The notes under the pieces: model-generated | What the model was told of the DNA's origin: nothing | What the model saw: only the letters and a program-made list of their open reading frames with translations | Database searches by the model: none | From: an uncultured Bacteroidales bacterium | Lineage (GTDB): Bacteria > Bacteroidota > Bacteroidia > Bacteroidales > P3 | DNA length: 64,000 nucleotides | Direction: 5' to 3' | Assembly (NCBI GenBank): GCA_937915785.1 | Contig: CALGGY010000155.1 | Location: 10,521 to 74,520, forward strand | Position numbers and translations under genes: made by a program | In this document: in pieces, positions 18,869 to 28,631 of the stretch | How the letters are laid out: every line of letters begins with the position of its first letter | Numbering within the stretch: position 1 is the stretch's first letter

Positions 18869-19864
18869 ATGGAAGAGACAATCGACATACGCGAACTTAA
18901 CGAAAAGATACAGGCCGAAAGTGCTTTTGTTGACCTGCTGAACTCCGAGATGCGCAAGAACATCGTTGGGCAGAAACACATGATAGAGAGCATGATGATA
19001 AGCCTTTTGGCAAACGGGCACATACTTCTCGAAGGTGTGCCAGGCTTGGCCAAGACACTGACTATCACCTCGATGGCCGAAGCCATTCAGGCCAAGTTCA
19101 GCCGCATACAGTTCACTCCCGACCTGCTGCCCGCCGACCTTATCGGAACGCTGATATACAGCCAGAAAAACGAGAGTTTCAATGTGAAGAAAGGCCCCAT
19201 TTTCTCCAATTTCATCCTTGCCGACGAGATAAACCGCGCCCCTGCCAAAGTGCAGAGCGCCCTGCTGGAAGCCATGCAGGAGCGGCAAGTTACCATCGGC
19301 GAAAGCACTTTCAAGCTGGAGGAGCCTTTCCTTGTGCTTGCCACACAAAACCCCATCGAGCAGGAAGGCACCTACGCGCTGCCCGAGGCTCAGGTGGACC
19401 GTTTTATGATGAAAGTGGTTATTTCGTATCCCAAAAAGGATGAGGAGAAACAAATACTGCACCAGAGCCTTGCCAAAGAGTCCAACGGCATAAAACCGGT
19501 GTTGCGTCCGGAGGACATTATACGTGCCCGCTCGGTGGTGCGCGATGTGTACATGGACGAGAAAATCGAGAACTACATCACCGACATCATTTTTGCCACC
19601 CGCTACCCGGAGGAATACAAGCTGGGCAAGCTCAAAGGCCTTATCAGCTACGGTGCCTCGCCGCGTGGCTCCATCAACTTGGCCATCGCCGCCAAGGCCT
19701 ACGCCTTTATCAAACGCCGCGGATATGTGATTCCAGAAGACATACGCGCCGTTTCGATGGACATTCTGCGCCACCGCATTGGGCTCACCTACGAGGCCGA
19801 AGCAGAGAATATTTCTTCGGAAGAGATTGTAAACGAGATACTTAACAGCGTAGAAGTACCCTAA
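18869..19864 (+). CDS. MoxR family AAA+ ATPase
   Basis: First gene of the bat operon. MoxR ATPases act as chaperones that work with VWA-domain proteins encoded beside them. The 331-residue protein carries Walker A GVPGLAKT at residues 56-63, Walker B FILADEINRAP at about 113-123, a sensor region ATQNPIEQEGTYALPEAQ and the C-terminal lid with YGASPRGSINLAIAAKAYAF. Length is typical. The next gene, a DUF58 protein, starts 49 bases downstream, the usual MoxR-DUF58-VWA arrangement. Confidence 0.95.
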   Translation: MEETIDIRELNEKIQAESAFVDLLNSEMRKNIVGQKHMIESMMISLLANGHILLEGVPGLAKTLTITSMAEAIQAKFSRIQFTPDLLPADLIGTLIYSQKNESFNVKKGPIFSNFILADEINRAPAKVQSALLEAMQERQVTIGESTFKLEEPFLVLATQNPIEQEGTYALPEAQVDRFMMKVVISYPKKDEEKQILHQSLAKESNGIKPVLRPEDIIRARSVVRDVYMDEKIENYITDIIFATRYPEEYKLGKLKGLISYGASPRGSINLAIAAKAYAFIKRRGYVIPEDIRAVSMDILRHRIGLTYEAEAENISSEEIVNEILNSVEVP

Positions 19865-19913
19865 TCCTGCAAACAGAACCAGACACTCTACCCTACTCTG
19901 AAAGGAAATACGG

Positions 19914-20792
19914 ATGGACAACGAAAAAGATTTATTCAAGAGGGTCCGCAAGATAGAGATAAAAGCACGGGGACTGTCGCAGCAAATGTTTTCGGGCGAA
20001 TACCACAGTGCCTTCCGCGGACGCGGCATGGCTTTCAGCGAGGTGCGCGAATACCAGTACGGCGACGACGTGCGCAACATCGACTGGAACGTTACCGCCC
20101 GTTTGAACCACCCCTACGTGAAGGTTTTTGAGGAGGAACGCGAACTTACCGTGATGCTGCTGATAGACGTGAGCGGTTCCAACAATTTCGGCACCCGCGC
20201 CAACCTGAAACGCGACATGATTGCCGAGCTGGCAGCCGTTCTGGCCTTTTCGGCAATACAGAACAACGACAAGGTGGGTGTGATTTTCTTCAGCAACAAG
20301 ATTGAAAAATTCATCCCTCCGAAAAAAGGGTCAACCCACATACTGCGCATAATACGCGAACTGATAACCTTTGAGCCCGAAAACACCACCACCGACCTGT
20401 CGCAGGCACTGAAATATTTCACCAACGTTATAAAAAAACGCTCCACAACATTCGTTATCAGCGATTTCTACGACAAAGGCTTCGACGACGCGCTGAAAAT
20501 TGCCTCGCGCAAGCACGACATTGTGGCACTGCGCATTGCCGACCGCCACGAACAATCGCTGCCGCAGATGGGACTGGTGAACTTTTTCGACCAAGAAACG
20601 CAACAGAGGATCTGCATAGACACCTCCGACTCCAGTGTGCGCAACGCTTTTGCCAAAGCCTACGCCGACCACACCAAGAAAACAGTTGACCTGTTTTCGA
20701 AATACGGCATCGACAACACGCTGATTCTCACCGACGACGACTATGTGAAACCGCTGATGAAACTTTTCAAACTGCGCGGACAAAAAATGTAA
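19914..20792 (+). CDS. DUF58 domain-containing protein
   Basis: A 292-residue protein of the DUF58 family, which has a von Willebrand factor A-like fold. The diagnostic segment GEYHSAFRGRGMAFSEVREY, followed by GDDVRNIDWNVTARLN, lies at residues about 28-66. A MIDAS-like LLIDVSGSNNFG (Asp-x-Ser-x-Ser) occurs at about 83-94. No signal or membrane helix is seen, so it is probably cytoplasmic and a partner or substrate of the MoxR ATPase. It ends 6 bases before the next gene. Confidence 0.92.
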   Translation: MDNEKDLFKRVRKIEIKARGLSQQMFSGEYHSAFRGRGMAFSEVREYQYGDDVRNIDWNVTARLNHPYVKVFEEERELTVMLLIDVSGSNNFGTRANLKRDMIAELAAVLAFSAIQNNDKVGVIFFSNKIEKFIPPKKGSTHILRIIRELITFEPENTTTDLSQALKYFTNVIKKRSTTFVISDFYDKGFDDALKIASRKHDIVALRIADRHEQSLPQMGLVNFFDQETQQRICIDTSDSSVRNAFAKAYADHTKKTVDLFSKYGIDNTLILTDDDYVKPLMKLFKLRGQKM

Positions 20793-20798
20793 CCCCTC

Positions 20799-21779
20799 AT
20801 GACCAAGACCATACATATATTACTGCTGGCCCTGCTCGGCACCGCCATTTCGGCTACGGCACAAATCAAAGTAAAAAGTGCCATCGACACCGCCAGCATA
20901 ACCATTGGCGACCACACCCGCCTTACCATCACCGCCGAAAACCCAGGGCAGGCCTTTTTGCTTTTCCCCGCACCCGACGAGATTGCCCAAAACGGCATCG
21001 AGGTGATAAGCCAACGGTTGGACACCACCCTCGACGCCAATGGCAAAATACTGAATATCAGCCAACAATCCACCATCACCGCTTTCAGCGAAGGTGTGGA
21101 CACCGTAAACCCGCTTGCCGTGCGATACCAGCCTCAAGGCGACTCGGCCACCACCCTATGGACCGAACCCTTGTACCTTGCGGTGAACAGCGTGGAGGTG
21201 GACACCACCCAAGCCATCAAAGACATTGAGGACATAATGAAAGTGCCCCTCACTTTCCGCGAAGTGCTGCCGTGGATACTGCTTGCACTTGGCATTGCGG
21301 CAATAGCCGTGGTTCTGTGGTTTTTGTACAAGCATCTGAAAAAGAGAAAGAAACCCGAGCCTGAGCATAAAAAACCGTCGATACCGGCCGACACCCTTGC
21401 CCTTGGACAATTGGAGCAGCTACGTACCGAAGGCCTTTGGAAACAAGGACGCGCCAAAGAATACCACACCACACTCACCGACATTCTGCGCCAATATCTG
21501 TACAACCAATACGACATAGACGCCACCGAGATGACCAGCGACCAGATTGCCGAAGCCTGCGAGAGCATTGCCGACATCGACGCCGAACAAACGGGCGTCC
21601 TGCGCGAGATACTGCAAACCGCCGACCTTGTGAAATTTGCCAAAGCCGAGCCTCAGCCATGGGAACACGACCGCTCGATGAGCCAGTCGGTAGATTTTGT
21701 GACACAAACGGCAAATGCCACCAAACAACGTCTGCAACAGATTCAGATGCAGCAAAAACAACAAAACAAAACCGAATAG
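20799..21779 (+). CDS. Exported single-span membrane protein of the bat operon
   Basis: A 326-residue protein with a signal peptide (MTKTIHILLLALLGTAISATAQ), an Ig-like or BatD-like beta-rich periplasmic domain (residues 23-145, IGDHTRLTITAENPG), one membrane helix at about 151-170 (VLPWILLALGIAAIAVVLWF), a basic stop-transfer (KHLKKRKK) and a cytoplasmic helical domain (about 200-325, ending in a Gln-rich tail). Proteins of this type occupy the slot between the DUF58 gene and batA in Bacteroidetes bat operons. Its exact function is unknown; it may connect periplasmic sensing with the cytoplasmic MoxR/DUF58 pair. Confidence 0.8.
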   Translation: MTKTIHILLLALLGTAISATAQIKVKSAIDTASITIGDHTRLTITAENPGQAFLLFPAPDEIAQNGIEVISQRLDTTLDANGKILNISQQSTITAFSEGVDTVNPLAVRYQPQGDSATTLWTEPLYLAVNSVEVDTTQAIKDIEDIMKVPLTFREVLPWILLALGIAAIAVVLWFLYKHLKKRKKPEPEHKKPSIPADTLALGQLEQLRTEGLWKQGRAKEYHTTLTDILRQYLYNQYDIDATEMTSDQIAEACESIADIDAEQTGVLREILQTADLVKFAKAEPQPWEHDRSMSQSVDFVTQTANATKQRLQQIQMQQKQQNKTE

Positions 21780-21783
21780 CACC

Positions 21784-22797
21784 ATGTTTTCATCCATAAT
21801 ATTTGCCAACCCCAAACTACTATTACTACTACTGCTTGTGCCCGCTGCCATAGTGTGGTACGTGCTGAAATACCGCAAACAGAAACCCGAGTTGCATTTC
21901 TCCAACGTAAGTTTCTTTTCCGGCAAGGTGAAAAAGACCCTCCGCCAGCGGCTTGCGCACACAGTGTTTGTGCTGCAGATGATAGCCCTAACGGCAGCGA
22001 TAATAGCCATGGCGCGTCCGCAAAGCAAACTCAGCCGTCAGGAGATGAAGGTTGAAGGCATCGACATAATGCTCACCATCGACGTTTCGGGCACCATGCT
22101 TGCCGAGGATTTCAAACCCAACCGCCTGAAAGCCGCCAAGAGCGTGGCCAAGGACTTTATCGACGGACGCAAGACCGACCGCATAGGTCTTGTGGTGTTT
22201 GCCGGCGAGGCTTTCACCCAAACGCCCCTCACCATAGACCACGGCGTGCTGCTGAGCCAGCTCGGCAAAGTGGAATACGGCATGGTTGACGACGGCACCG
22301 CCATTGGCGACGGCCTTGCCACCGCCGTGAACCGCATAAAAGACAGCAAAGCCGTGAGCAAGGTGATAATACTGCTCACCGACGGCGTGAACAACCGCGG
22401 CGCCATGGACCCCCAGTCGGCAGCCGAGATAGCCGCCCTTTACGGCATACGGCTATATATAATAGGTGTGGGCACGCACGGCCAAGCCCCCTACCCTTTC
22501 AAAGTGCAGACCCCCTTCGGCACCCATGTGCAATACCAGAACATACCCGTGGAGATAGACGAGCCTCTGATGAAAAACATGGCCGAACTCACCGACGGAG
22601 GCATGTATTTCCGCGCCACAAACAAAAAATCGCTGGAATCCATCTTCAAAGAGATAGACCAGATGGAAAAGACCAAAATAGACGTAACGCAATACAACCA
22701 GACCAAGGACGAACACATGCCCTTTGTACTGATAGCCCTTGCGGCCATGATTTTGGCTGTACTCCTCGGCCTGACCTATTTCAAAACCACCCCATAA
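21784..22797 (+). CDS. batA: Aerotolerance protein BatA (VWA domain)
   Basis: A 337-residue membrane protein with a VWA domain. The frame is open upstream to 21715, but the Met at 21784, 4 bases after the previous stop, gives the family N-terminus MFSSIIFANPKLLLLLLLVP. Two N-terminal helices (about 10-27 and 57-76) are followed by the VWA domain with MIDAS LTIDVSGTMLAEDFKPNR (Asp-x-Ser-x-Thr) and VVFAGEAFTQTPLT, and a C-terminal helix (about 313-333). Bat proteins were linked to aerotolerance in Bacteroides; the biochemical role is unsettled. Confidence 0.92.
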   Translation: MFSSIIFANPKLLLLLLLVPAAIVWYVLKYRKQKPELHFSNVSFFSGKVKKTLRQRLAHTVFVLQMIALTAAIIAMARPQSKLSRQEMKVEGIDIMLTIDVSGTMLAEDFKPNRLKAAKSVAKDFIDGRKTDRIGLVVFAGEAFTQTPLTIDHGVLLSQLGKVEYGMVDDGTAIGDGLATAVNRIKDSKAVSKVIILLTDGVNNRGAMDPQSAAEIAALYGIRLYIIGVGTHGQAPYPFKVQTPFGTHVQYQNIPVEIDEPLMKNMAELTDGGMYFRATNKKSLESIFKEIDQMEKTKIDVTQYNQTKDEHMPFVLIALAAMILAVLLGLTYFKTTP

Positions 22798-22811
22798 CCT
22801 CACACTGAACC

Positions 22812-23879
22812 ATGATACATTTCGAATACCCCATATTGCTCTGGCTACTGCTGTTGATACCGGCGTTTGTGGCAATCTACATATACCTTCGCATACGCAG
22901 GCGTAGGCAGGCAACCGCTTTCGCGGAAGAACGTTTTTTCCAACACCTCACCCCCGATGTGTCGAACATCAAAACCCACACCAAATTCGGCATACTGATA
23001 GCCGCTCTGGCCCTGCTGATAATTGCCGCCGCCAACCCGCAGACGGGCAGCAAGATGGTGAAAGGCGAACGATCGGGCATCGACGTGGCCATAGCTTTGG
23101 ACATATCCAACAGCATGCTTGCCGAGGACGTGCAGCCCAACCGGTTGGAACGCGCCAAAAAAAGCATCTCCGACCTTATCGGCAAATTCAACAACGACCG
23201 CGTAGCTCTCATCATATTTGCCGGAAAGGCCTACACACAGCTTCCGCTGACAAGCGACTACGGCGCCGCCAAGCTATTTCTTGACGCCGTTAGCACCGAC
23301 ATGATTGAATATCAGGGCACTGCCATCGGGCAAGCCATAGAAAAATGTATGGAAACCTTTGGCTACGGCAACGAGGACATACCTTGGGAGAAAAACAAAA
23401 GTCGCACCATAATAATAATTTCCGACGGCGAAAACCACGAGGACGACGCTGTGGAGGCCGCACAGATAGCCAACGGCGAAGGCATTGTGGTGAACACCAT
23501 AGGCATGGGCACACCCAACGCCGTGCCAATACCACAATACTCGCGCGGCACAAGGCTGGGATACAAAAAAGACCGCGACGGCAACCCCATAACCACCCAA
23601 CTCAACGAAACTATGCTGCAACAGATAGCACAGGCCGGCAACGGCACCTACGTGCAGGCAAACAACATCACCGCCGGACTCGACGACATTATGGACCGCA
23701 TAAGCAAATTAGAAAAAAAGAACTACGGCGAGCAGATGTTTGCCGAATATGAGAGCAAATACCAATACCCACTGATAATTGCCATACTGCTGATTATCAT
23801 CGACTTGCTTATCTTCGAACGCCGTAACAGCATTTTCAACTACAAAAACATTTTCGGCAAAAGCCCCGACAACAGATAA
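22812..23879 (+). CDS. batB: Aerotolerance protein BatB (VWA domain)
   Basis: A 355-residue paralogue of BatA with the same layout: N-terminal helices (about 7-26 and 60-76), a VWA domain with MIDAS AIALDISNSMLAEDVQPNRL (Asp-x-Ser-x-Ser), ALIIFAGKAYTQLPLTSDY, and a C-terminal helix (about 317-335, YPLIIAILLIIIDLLIF). The close similarity of AEDxxPNR and FAGxAxTQxPLT segments to BatA suggests tandem duplication. It lies 14 bases after batA and 12 before batC. Confidence 0.92.
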   Translation: MIHFEYPILLWLLLLIPAFVAIYIYLRIRRRRQATAFAEERFFQHLTPDVSNIKTHTKFGILIAALALLIIAAANPQTGSKMVKGERSGIDVAIALDISNSMLAEDVQPNRLERAKKSISDLIGKFNNDRVALIIFAGKAYTQLPLTSDYGAAKLFLDAVSTDMIEYQGTAIGQAIEKCMETFGYGNEDIPWEKNKSRTIIIISDGENHEDDAVEAAQIANGEGIVVNTIGMGTPNAVPIPQYSRGTRLGYKKDRDGNPITTQLNETMLQQIAQAGNGTYVQANNITAGLDDIMDRISKLEKKNYGEQMFAEYESKYQYPLIIAILLIIIDLLIFERRNSIFNYKNIFGKSPDNR

Positions 23880-23891
23880 CCGAACACAGAA

Positions 23892-24692
23892 ATGAAACAC
23901 ATACTTTATATAATAGTAATCCTGACGGTGGTTTGCAGCACGGCACAAGCACAAGACTACCGCCGCGCGGCCCGCAAAGGCAACAGTCTGTACAAAGAGA
24001 ATAAATACAGCGACGCCGAAGTGGAATACCGCCGCTCGCTGGCTCAGGACAGCACTTTCTACAAAGCGCAATACAACCTTGGCAACGCCCTGTACAAAAA
24101 GAAAGAATACACACAAGCAAAGAAATATTTCGCCAAAGCCGCTCAGGCGGAACAAGCCAACGAAAAAGAACGCAGCGCCGCACTGCACAACATGGGCAAC
24201 TGCGCACTTCAGGAAGGCCTTGCAGTACGCGACACCAACCCCGAAAAAGCCATCAAATCCTATCAAGAAGCAGTGGAGGCCTACAAAAACTCGCTGCGGG
24301 TGTCGGACAAAAACAACAACACAAAATACAACCTTGCCATGGCACAACAGCTGCTGAAACAATTACAGCAACAACAAAACCAAAACAACCAGCAACAACA
24401 GAACCAACAAAACCAGAACCAACAAAACCAAGACAAACAAAAACAACAGCAAAACAAAGACCAAAACAAGGACCAGCAGCAACAACAGCAGAACCAAAAG
24501 AACAATGACCAACAAGACAAGCAAAACAAGGACAAACAAAAACAGCAGCAACAGCAACAACAAAAACAGGAGCAAAAAAAGAAAGCCGATGCCGAACGTA
24601 TGCTCGAAGCTTTGAAAAACAAAGAAAAAAACACCCTCGAAAAACAGAAAGTGAAAATCCCTGCCGGAGGACGCGTGGAAAAAGATTGGTAA
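23892..24692 (+). CDS. batC: TPR protein BatC with long Gln/Asn-rich tail
   Basis: A 266-residue exported protein: signal peptide (residues 1-20, TVVCSTAQAQ), TPR repeats at about 24-155 (NSLYKENKYSDAEVEYRRSL and AQYNLGNALYKKKEYTQAKK), then a stretch of about 85 residues (about 158-240) built almost only of Gln, Asn, Lys and Asp, and a conserved end (RMLEALKNKEKNTLEKQ ... GGRVEKDW). TPRs mediate protein binding, probably to other Bat proteins in the periplasm. The low-complexity DNA is rich in CAA/CAG and AAC codons, so length variation by slippage is plausible. Confidence 0.9.
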   Translation: MKHILYIIVILTVVCSTAQAQDYRRAARKGNSLYKENKYSDAEVEYRRSLAQDSTFYKAQYNLGNALYKKKEYTQAKKYFAKAAQAEQANEKERSAALHNMGNCALQEGLAVRDTNPEKAIKSYQEAVEAYKNSLRVSDKNNNTKYNLAMAQQLLKQLQQQQNQNNQQQQNQQNQNQQNQDKQKQQQNKDQNKDQQQQQQNQKNNDQQDKQNKDKQKQQQQQQQKQEQKKKADAERMLEALKNKEKNTLEKQKVKIPAGGRVEKDW

Positions 24693-24696
24693 AGAT

Positions 24697-26580
24697 ATGG
24701 AAACACTAAGAAAAACAAATTTGAAAAAAACACTTGCCGCATTTTGTGTGATGCTTTGTCTGGCGTTGTTGGCCACAGCCCAGAACGCCCGCATCACAGT
24801 ATCGGCACCACAAACCGTGGGCGTAGGCCAGCAGTTTCAGGTGCAACTCAAGGTAAACGCCGAACACTCCAATTTCAAAGCCCCGTCGTTCAAAGGATTA
24901 AACCACTTGGGCGGTCCCTACACGTCGCACAGCAGCAGTATATCGTTTATCAACGGGCGCCAAACAAGCTCAATAGAAATTAGCTACACATACATCCTCT
25001 CGGCCAGCAACGAAGGCCGCTTCACCATAGGCTCCGCCTCATGCGTGGTGGACGGCAAAACCATCTCAAGCGACCCAATAACCATAACTGCCGACAAATC
25101 GGCCGGGAACCACAACGCCAACAACGGCGGCGGCAACGCATGGGGGAACCAGCGACAGCAGGCACAACAGCCGCAACAAAGCACGCAAATTACCGACAAA
25201 TCACTGTTTGTAAGGGCAATAGCCAACAAATCGTCGGTCTACCAAGGCGAAGAAGTTATTGTTACCTACCGGCTTTACTCCCAAGTGCAGCTGCGGCAAT
25301 TCCAGATAGAAAAACTGCCCAGCAACAAAGGCTTCTGGAGCGAGGACCTCACCGACGAATCGGCCAACCCACAGGGACGCGAAGAAATTGTCAACGGCCA
25401 GCGCTACACAGTGTACGACATCCGCAAAATATCACTTTTCCCACAAGAAACCGGAACCCTAACCCTCTCACCCATCAACACCGAAGTTACTGCCATTGTC
25501 CAGACCCAGCGCGCACGGCAGCAATCGGGCTCCATTTTCGACATATTTTTCGACGACCCGTTCTTTGGCGGCAGCTCATATCAGGCTGTGAACAAAAAAC
25601 TAACATCCAACTCCGTGTCCATCAACGTCAAATCGCTGCCCACCGAACCCGACGGCTACTACGGCGCTGTTGGCGACCTTTCGGTGAAAAGCAGTGTGGA
25701 CACCAAAAAACTGAAAGCCAACGAAGCCATCACCTACACCCTTACCATCTCCGGCAAGGGCAACCTGATGCTCATCGACAATGTGGACATACAATTCCCG
25801 CCATCGTTCGATGTGTACGACCCCAAAATAACGCCAAACATAAAACGCTCGGCGGGAGGCGTTAGCGGAAGCAAAACTTTCGAGTGGGTACTTATTCCGC
25901 GCAGCGAAGGCAAATACACCATACCCGCAGCCAATTTAGTGTATTTCAACACCATAAGCCAAACATTTGTAACCAAATCCACCGAAAGCTACGACATCGA
26001 CGTGGCCAAGGGCGACGGCAGCGTAACGGCAGCCAACACCGCCAAAAACAACGTGAAACTGCTGAACAACGACATAGAATACATAAAAACCGGCAGTGCC
26101 TCGCTACACCGCAAAGGCGACACGTTTTTCGGCAGCCCGCTGTTCTGGATACTGTTCCTTCTGCCCGTGGCACTTGCCATAGCCGCCGTTATCGCCATAC
26201 GCAAGATAAACCACCGCAACGCCGACCTCGGTGCCGTGCGTCTGCGCAAAGCCACAAAACAGGCCAAAAAACGTCTGCGCAAAGCCGAAAAACTGCTTGC
26301 CACAAACGACGACGAGCAGTTCTACGTGGAAATTTACCAAGCCATTTGGGGCTACGTGTCCGACAAATTCACAATACCCACGTCGCAACTGTCGTCGGAA
26401 ACGATACAAGGCGTGCTGGAAAAGAAAAACGTGGCGGAAAATGTAAAACAGACTATCATGCAAACCATTGGCGAAGTGGATTTTGCTCGTTTCGCCCCCG
26501 GCGACAGCACATCCAAAAAACAATCCATCTACAACCAAGCCATGCAGATGATACTCGACCTCGAAAACCAATTGAAATAG
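24697..26580 (+). CDS. batD: Aerotolerance protein BatD
   Basis: A 627-residue protein of the BatD family: signal peptide (ends LLATAQ at about residue 28), several beta-rich Ig-like domains (VGVGQQFQVQLKVNAE, SVYQGEEVIVTYRLYSQVQ, ANEAITYTLTISGKGNLML), one membrane helix at about residues 484-505 (LFWILFLLPVALAIAAVIAI) and a cytoplasmic helical domain. A Gln-rich linker lies at about 150-165. The start at 24697 is 4 bases after batC. Topology places the Ig-like part in the periplasm, as in other BatD proteins. Confidence 0.92.
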   Translation: METLRKTNLKKTLAAFCVMLCLALLATAQNARITVSAPQTVGVGQQFQVQLKVNAEHSNFKAPSFKGLNHLGGPYTSHSSSISFINGRQTSSIEISYTYILSASNEGRFTIGSASCVVDGKTISSDPITITADKSAGNHNANNGGGNAWGNQRQQAQQPQQSTQITDKSLFVRAIANKSSVYQGEEVIVTYRLYSQVQLRQFQIEKLPSNKGFWSEDLTDESANPQGREEIVNGQRYTVYDIRKISLFPQETGTLTLSPINTEVTAIVQTQRARQQSGSIFDIFFDDPFFGGSSYQAVNKKLTSNSVSINVKSLPTEPDGYYGAVGDLSVKSSVDTKKLKANEAITYTLTISGKGNLMLIDNVDIQFPPSFDVYDPKITPNIKRSAGGVSGSKTFEWVLIPRSEGKYTIPAANLVYFNTISQTFVTKSTESYDIDVAKGDGSVTAANTAKNNVKLLNNDIEYIKTGSASLHRKGDTFFGSPLFWILFLLPVALAIAAVIAIRKINHRNADLGAVRLRKATKQAKKRLRKAEKLLATNDDEQFYVEIYQAIWGYVSDKFTIPTSQLSSETIQGVLEKKNVAENVKQTIMQTIGEVDFARFAPGDSTSKKQSIYNQAMQMILDLENQLK

Positions 26581-26582
26581 CC

Positions 26583-27353
26583 ATGAAAAGAACAATAAAA
26601 CATATAACGCTACTTGTAGCAGCACTTTTTACCCTTGCGGGAAACGCCTTTGCGCAAAGCAACAACGAGCTTTTCAGCCAAGCCAACGAGCAATACAAAC
26701 AGGGCAATTTTGAACAAAGTTCCACCCTGTACAACCAAATATTGGCAAATGGCTACGAGTCCGCCACCCTTTACTACAATCTTGGCAACGCCGAATTCCG
26801 CCTTGGCAACCTTGGTGGAGCCATACTCAACTACGAGCGCGCCCACCGCCTCGACCCCTCCGACAACGACATTCAGGCCAACCTTGAGTTTGCCCGCAGC
26901 AAAACCACCGACAACGTGAACGAGATACCGCAGTTTTTCCTTGCCAGCTGGGCCAACAGCATAATAGGACTGTTCTCCACCAACGGCTGGGCAGTGCTGT
27001 GCATAGTGCTGATGGTGGTGGTCTGTGCCTTGTGGGCAATGTTTTTCCTTGTAGGATCGTTCAACGGCAAAAAAGCCACCTTTTTCTCGGCTTTGGCACT
27101 GACCGCCTTTCTTGCCGTGGCTTTTGTAAACCTTTGCGTGAGCAACAACCGCGCCAACAGCCACAACGAGTTCATTGTTATGATGCCCGCCATCACTGTA
27201 AAGACTTCGCCCGAAAGCGACGCCACCGACAAATTCCTGCTCCACGAAGGCACCAAAGTTACCGTTGATGAAACAATTAACGACTGGAGCAAGATAAAGC
27301 TCGCCGACGGCAACACCGGATGGACCGAAAACACGAACATCGAGAAAATATAA
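26583..27353 (+). CDS. batE: TPR and SH3-like protein BatE
   Basis: A 256-residue protein starting at the Met at 26583 (MKRTIKHITLLVAALFTLAG), 2 bases after batD; the longer open frame upstream is only the batD shadow. After the signal peptide come TPR repeats (EQYKQGNFEQSSTLYNQIL, ATLYYNLGNAEFRLGNLGGA), two membrane helices (about 131-150 and 160-180) and a C-terminal bacterial SH3-like domain (TVDETINDWSKIKLADGNTG). This is the standard BatE layout. The TPR plus SH3 parts suggest a scaffold for the Bat complex. Confidence 0.9.
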   Translation: MKRTIKHITLLVAALFTLAGNAFAQSNNELFSQANEQYKQGNFEQSSTLYNQILANGYESATLYYNLGNAEFRLGNLGGAILNYERAHRLDPSDNDIQANLEFARSKTTDNVNEIPQFFLASWANSIIGLFSTNGWAVLCIVLMVVVCALWAMFFLVGSFNGKKATFFSALALTAFLAVAFVNLCVSNNRANSHNEFIVMMPAITVKTSPESDATDKFLLHEGTKVTVDETINDWSKIKLADGNTGWTENTNIEKI

Positions 27354-27362
27354 AAGACCACG

Positions 27363-28631
27363 ATGAACCCGTTGAAAATCGTCGCACTGACCATTGCCAC
27401 CCTGCTTATGAGCTTGGCAACGGCCCAAAACACAGAGCCTTACGTAGATGATGAGGACTGCGGCTGCGACCTTTATTTCATCAACGGCATACAAAAGACA
27501 TACAGCAACGGCAAATTCGGGTTCAAACGCGCCGACGGTACCATTATAGCTCCCAACATCTACATCGAAACCGACCGTTTCCAAAACGGGTACTGCAAAG
27601 TGTGGCTCGAAGCCGGCAAATGCGGACTTATCGACTCCACCGGCCGCGAGGTTATACCCTGCCAGTACGCCGACATCGACTATTTCAGCTGCGGGCTGGC
27701 ACGATTTTTCCAGAACTCCCGTTACGGTTTCCTCGACACCGCCGGCAAAGTGGCCATACCTGCCACCTACGTGGCGGCTTCGGCATTTTTCGAGGACAAG
27801 GCCGTGGTGGCCGTCATCACCGACAGTTTCGGCAATCTGGGCTACGGATTTATCGACAAGCAAAACACCCTTGTGGTGCCCGCCACCTACGAGTACGCCA
27901 TGCCCTACACCGAGAGTCTGGCCGCCGTGAAAGCCTACGACCGCTGGGGATTTATTGACCACACTGGCCGCGAGGTGCTGCCAATAAAATACGAGCTTTT
28001 AGGGCAGATGCAGAACGGATACACTTTTGCTGTATATAACGGCGACGCAGCCCTTATTGGCAAAGACCTGAAACCCATAACACCCTTTATCTACGAGGAC
28101 ATGCAACGTGTGAGCGAGGGTTTGTGCGCCGTAAAAAAAGATGGTCTGTGGGGATTTATCAACACCCGGGGCAAAACCGTGGTAGCGTGCCAATACGCAC
28201 GGGTGAGCAGTTTCAGCCACGGGCTGGCCATGGTCAGCGACGGGTCGCTCTTCGGCATAATAAACAAACGCGGAAAACAAGTGCTGCCAATGGAATACGG
28301 CCCCGCCGGCGAGCGCTCTAACGCCTACATGCTGCGCGACGGGCTGGCACTGGTGGAGCAGGGAGGCCGCTATGGCTTTGTGAACGCCAAAGGCAAATTT
28401 GTGGTGCCGATGCAATACACCAACGCCTACCCTTTCAGCGAGGGAATGGCCGCCGTACGCGATGGAGTTTGGTGGGGATATATCGACACCACGGGGAAAA
28501 TTGTGATTCCCGCCAAATACGAGTCGGCGGGATATTTCGAGAGCGGACGCGCCGAAGTGATGCTCAACGGCGTGATACACATGATAGACAAAAACGGAAA
28601 ATGCGTGAAAAACTGTAAAAAGTTAAGATAA
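27363..28631 (+). CDS. WG-repeat exported protein
   Basis: A 422-residue protein with a signal peptide (residues 1-22, LLMSLATAQ) followed by about ten WG (KWG-type) beta-repeats of 33-38 residues, for example YGFLDTAGKVAIPATY, WGFIDHTGREVLPIKY, WGFINTRGKTVVACQY and WGYIDTTGKIVIPAKY. WG proteins are predicted beta-rich repeat proteins with unknown ligands. It follows batE by 9 bases and its TAA is immediately followed by the ATG of rseC, so it is almost surely cotranscribed with the bat genes. That attachment is not part of the standard bat operon. Confidence 0.85.
   Translation: MNPLKIVALTIATLLMSLATAQNTEPYVDDEDCGCDLYFINGIQKTYSNGKFGFKRADGTIIAPNIYIETDRFQNGYCKVWLEAGKCGLIDSTGREVIPCQYADIDYFSCGLARFFQNSRYGFLDTAGKVAIPATYVAASAFFEDKAVVAVITDSFGNLGYGFIDKQNTLVVPATYEYAMPYTESLAAVKAYDRWGFIDHTGREVLPIKYELLGQMQNGYTFAVYNGDAALIGKDLKPITPFIYEDMQRVSEGLCAVKKDGLWGFINTRGKTVVACQYARVSSFSHGLAMVSDGSLFGIINKRGKQVLPMEYGPAGERSNAYMLRDGLALVEQGGRYGFVNAKGKFVVPMQYTNAYPFSEGMAAVRDGVWWGYIDTTGKIVIPAKYESAGYFESGRAEVMLNGVIHMIDKNGKCVKNCKKLR

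Noticed and set aside
18842..20080. A minus-strand frame of 412 codons under moxR and the DUF58 gene
   Set aside because: Both plus-strand genes have clear family motifs; this frame is their shadow.
26610..27962. A minus-strand frame of 450 codons across batE and the WG gene
   Set aside because: It spans two well-supported plus-strand genes and has no recognisable features.
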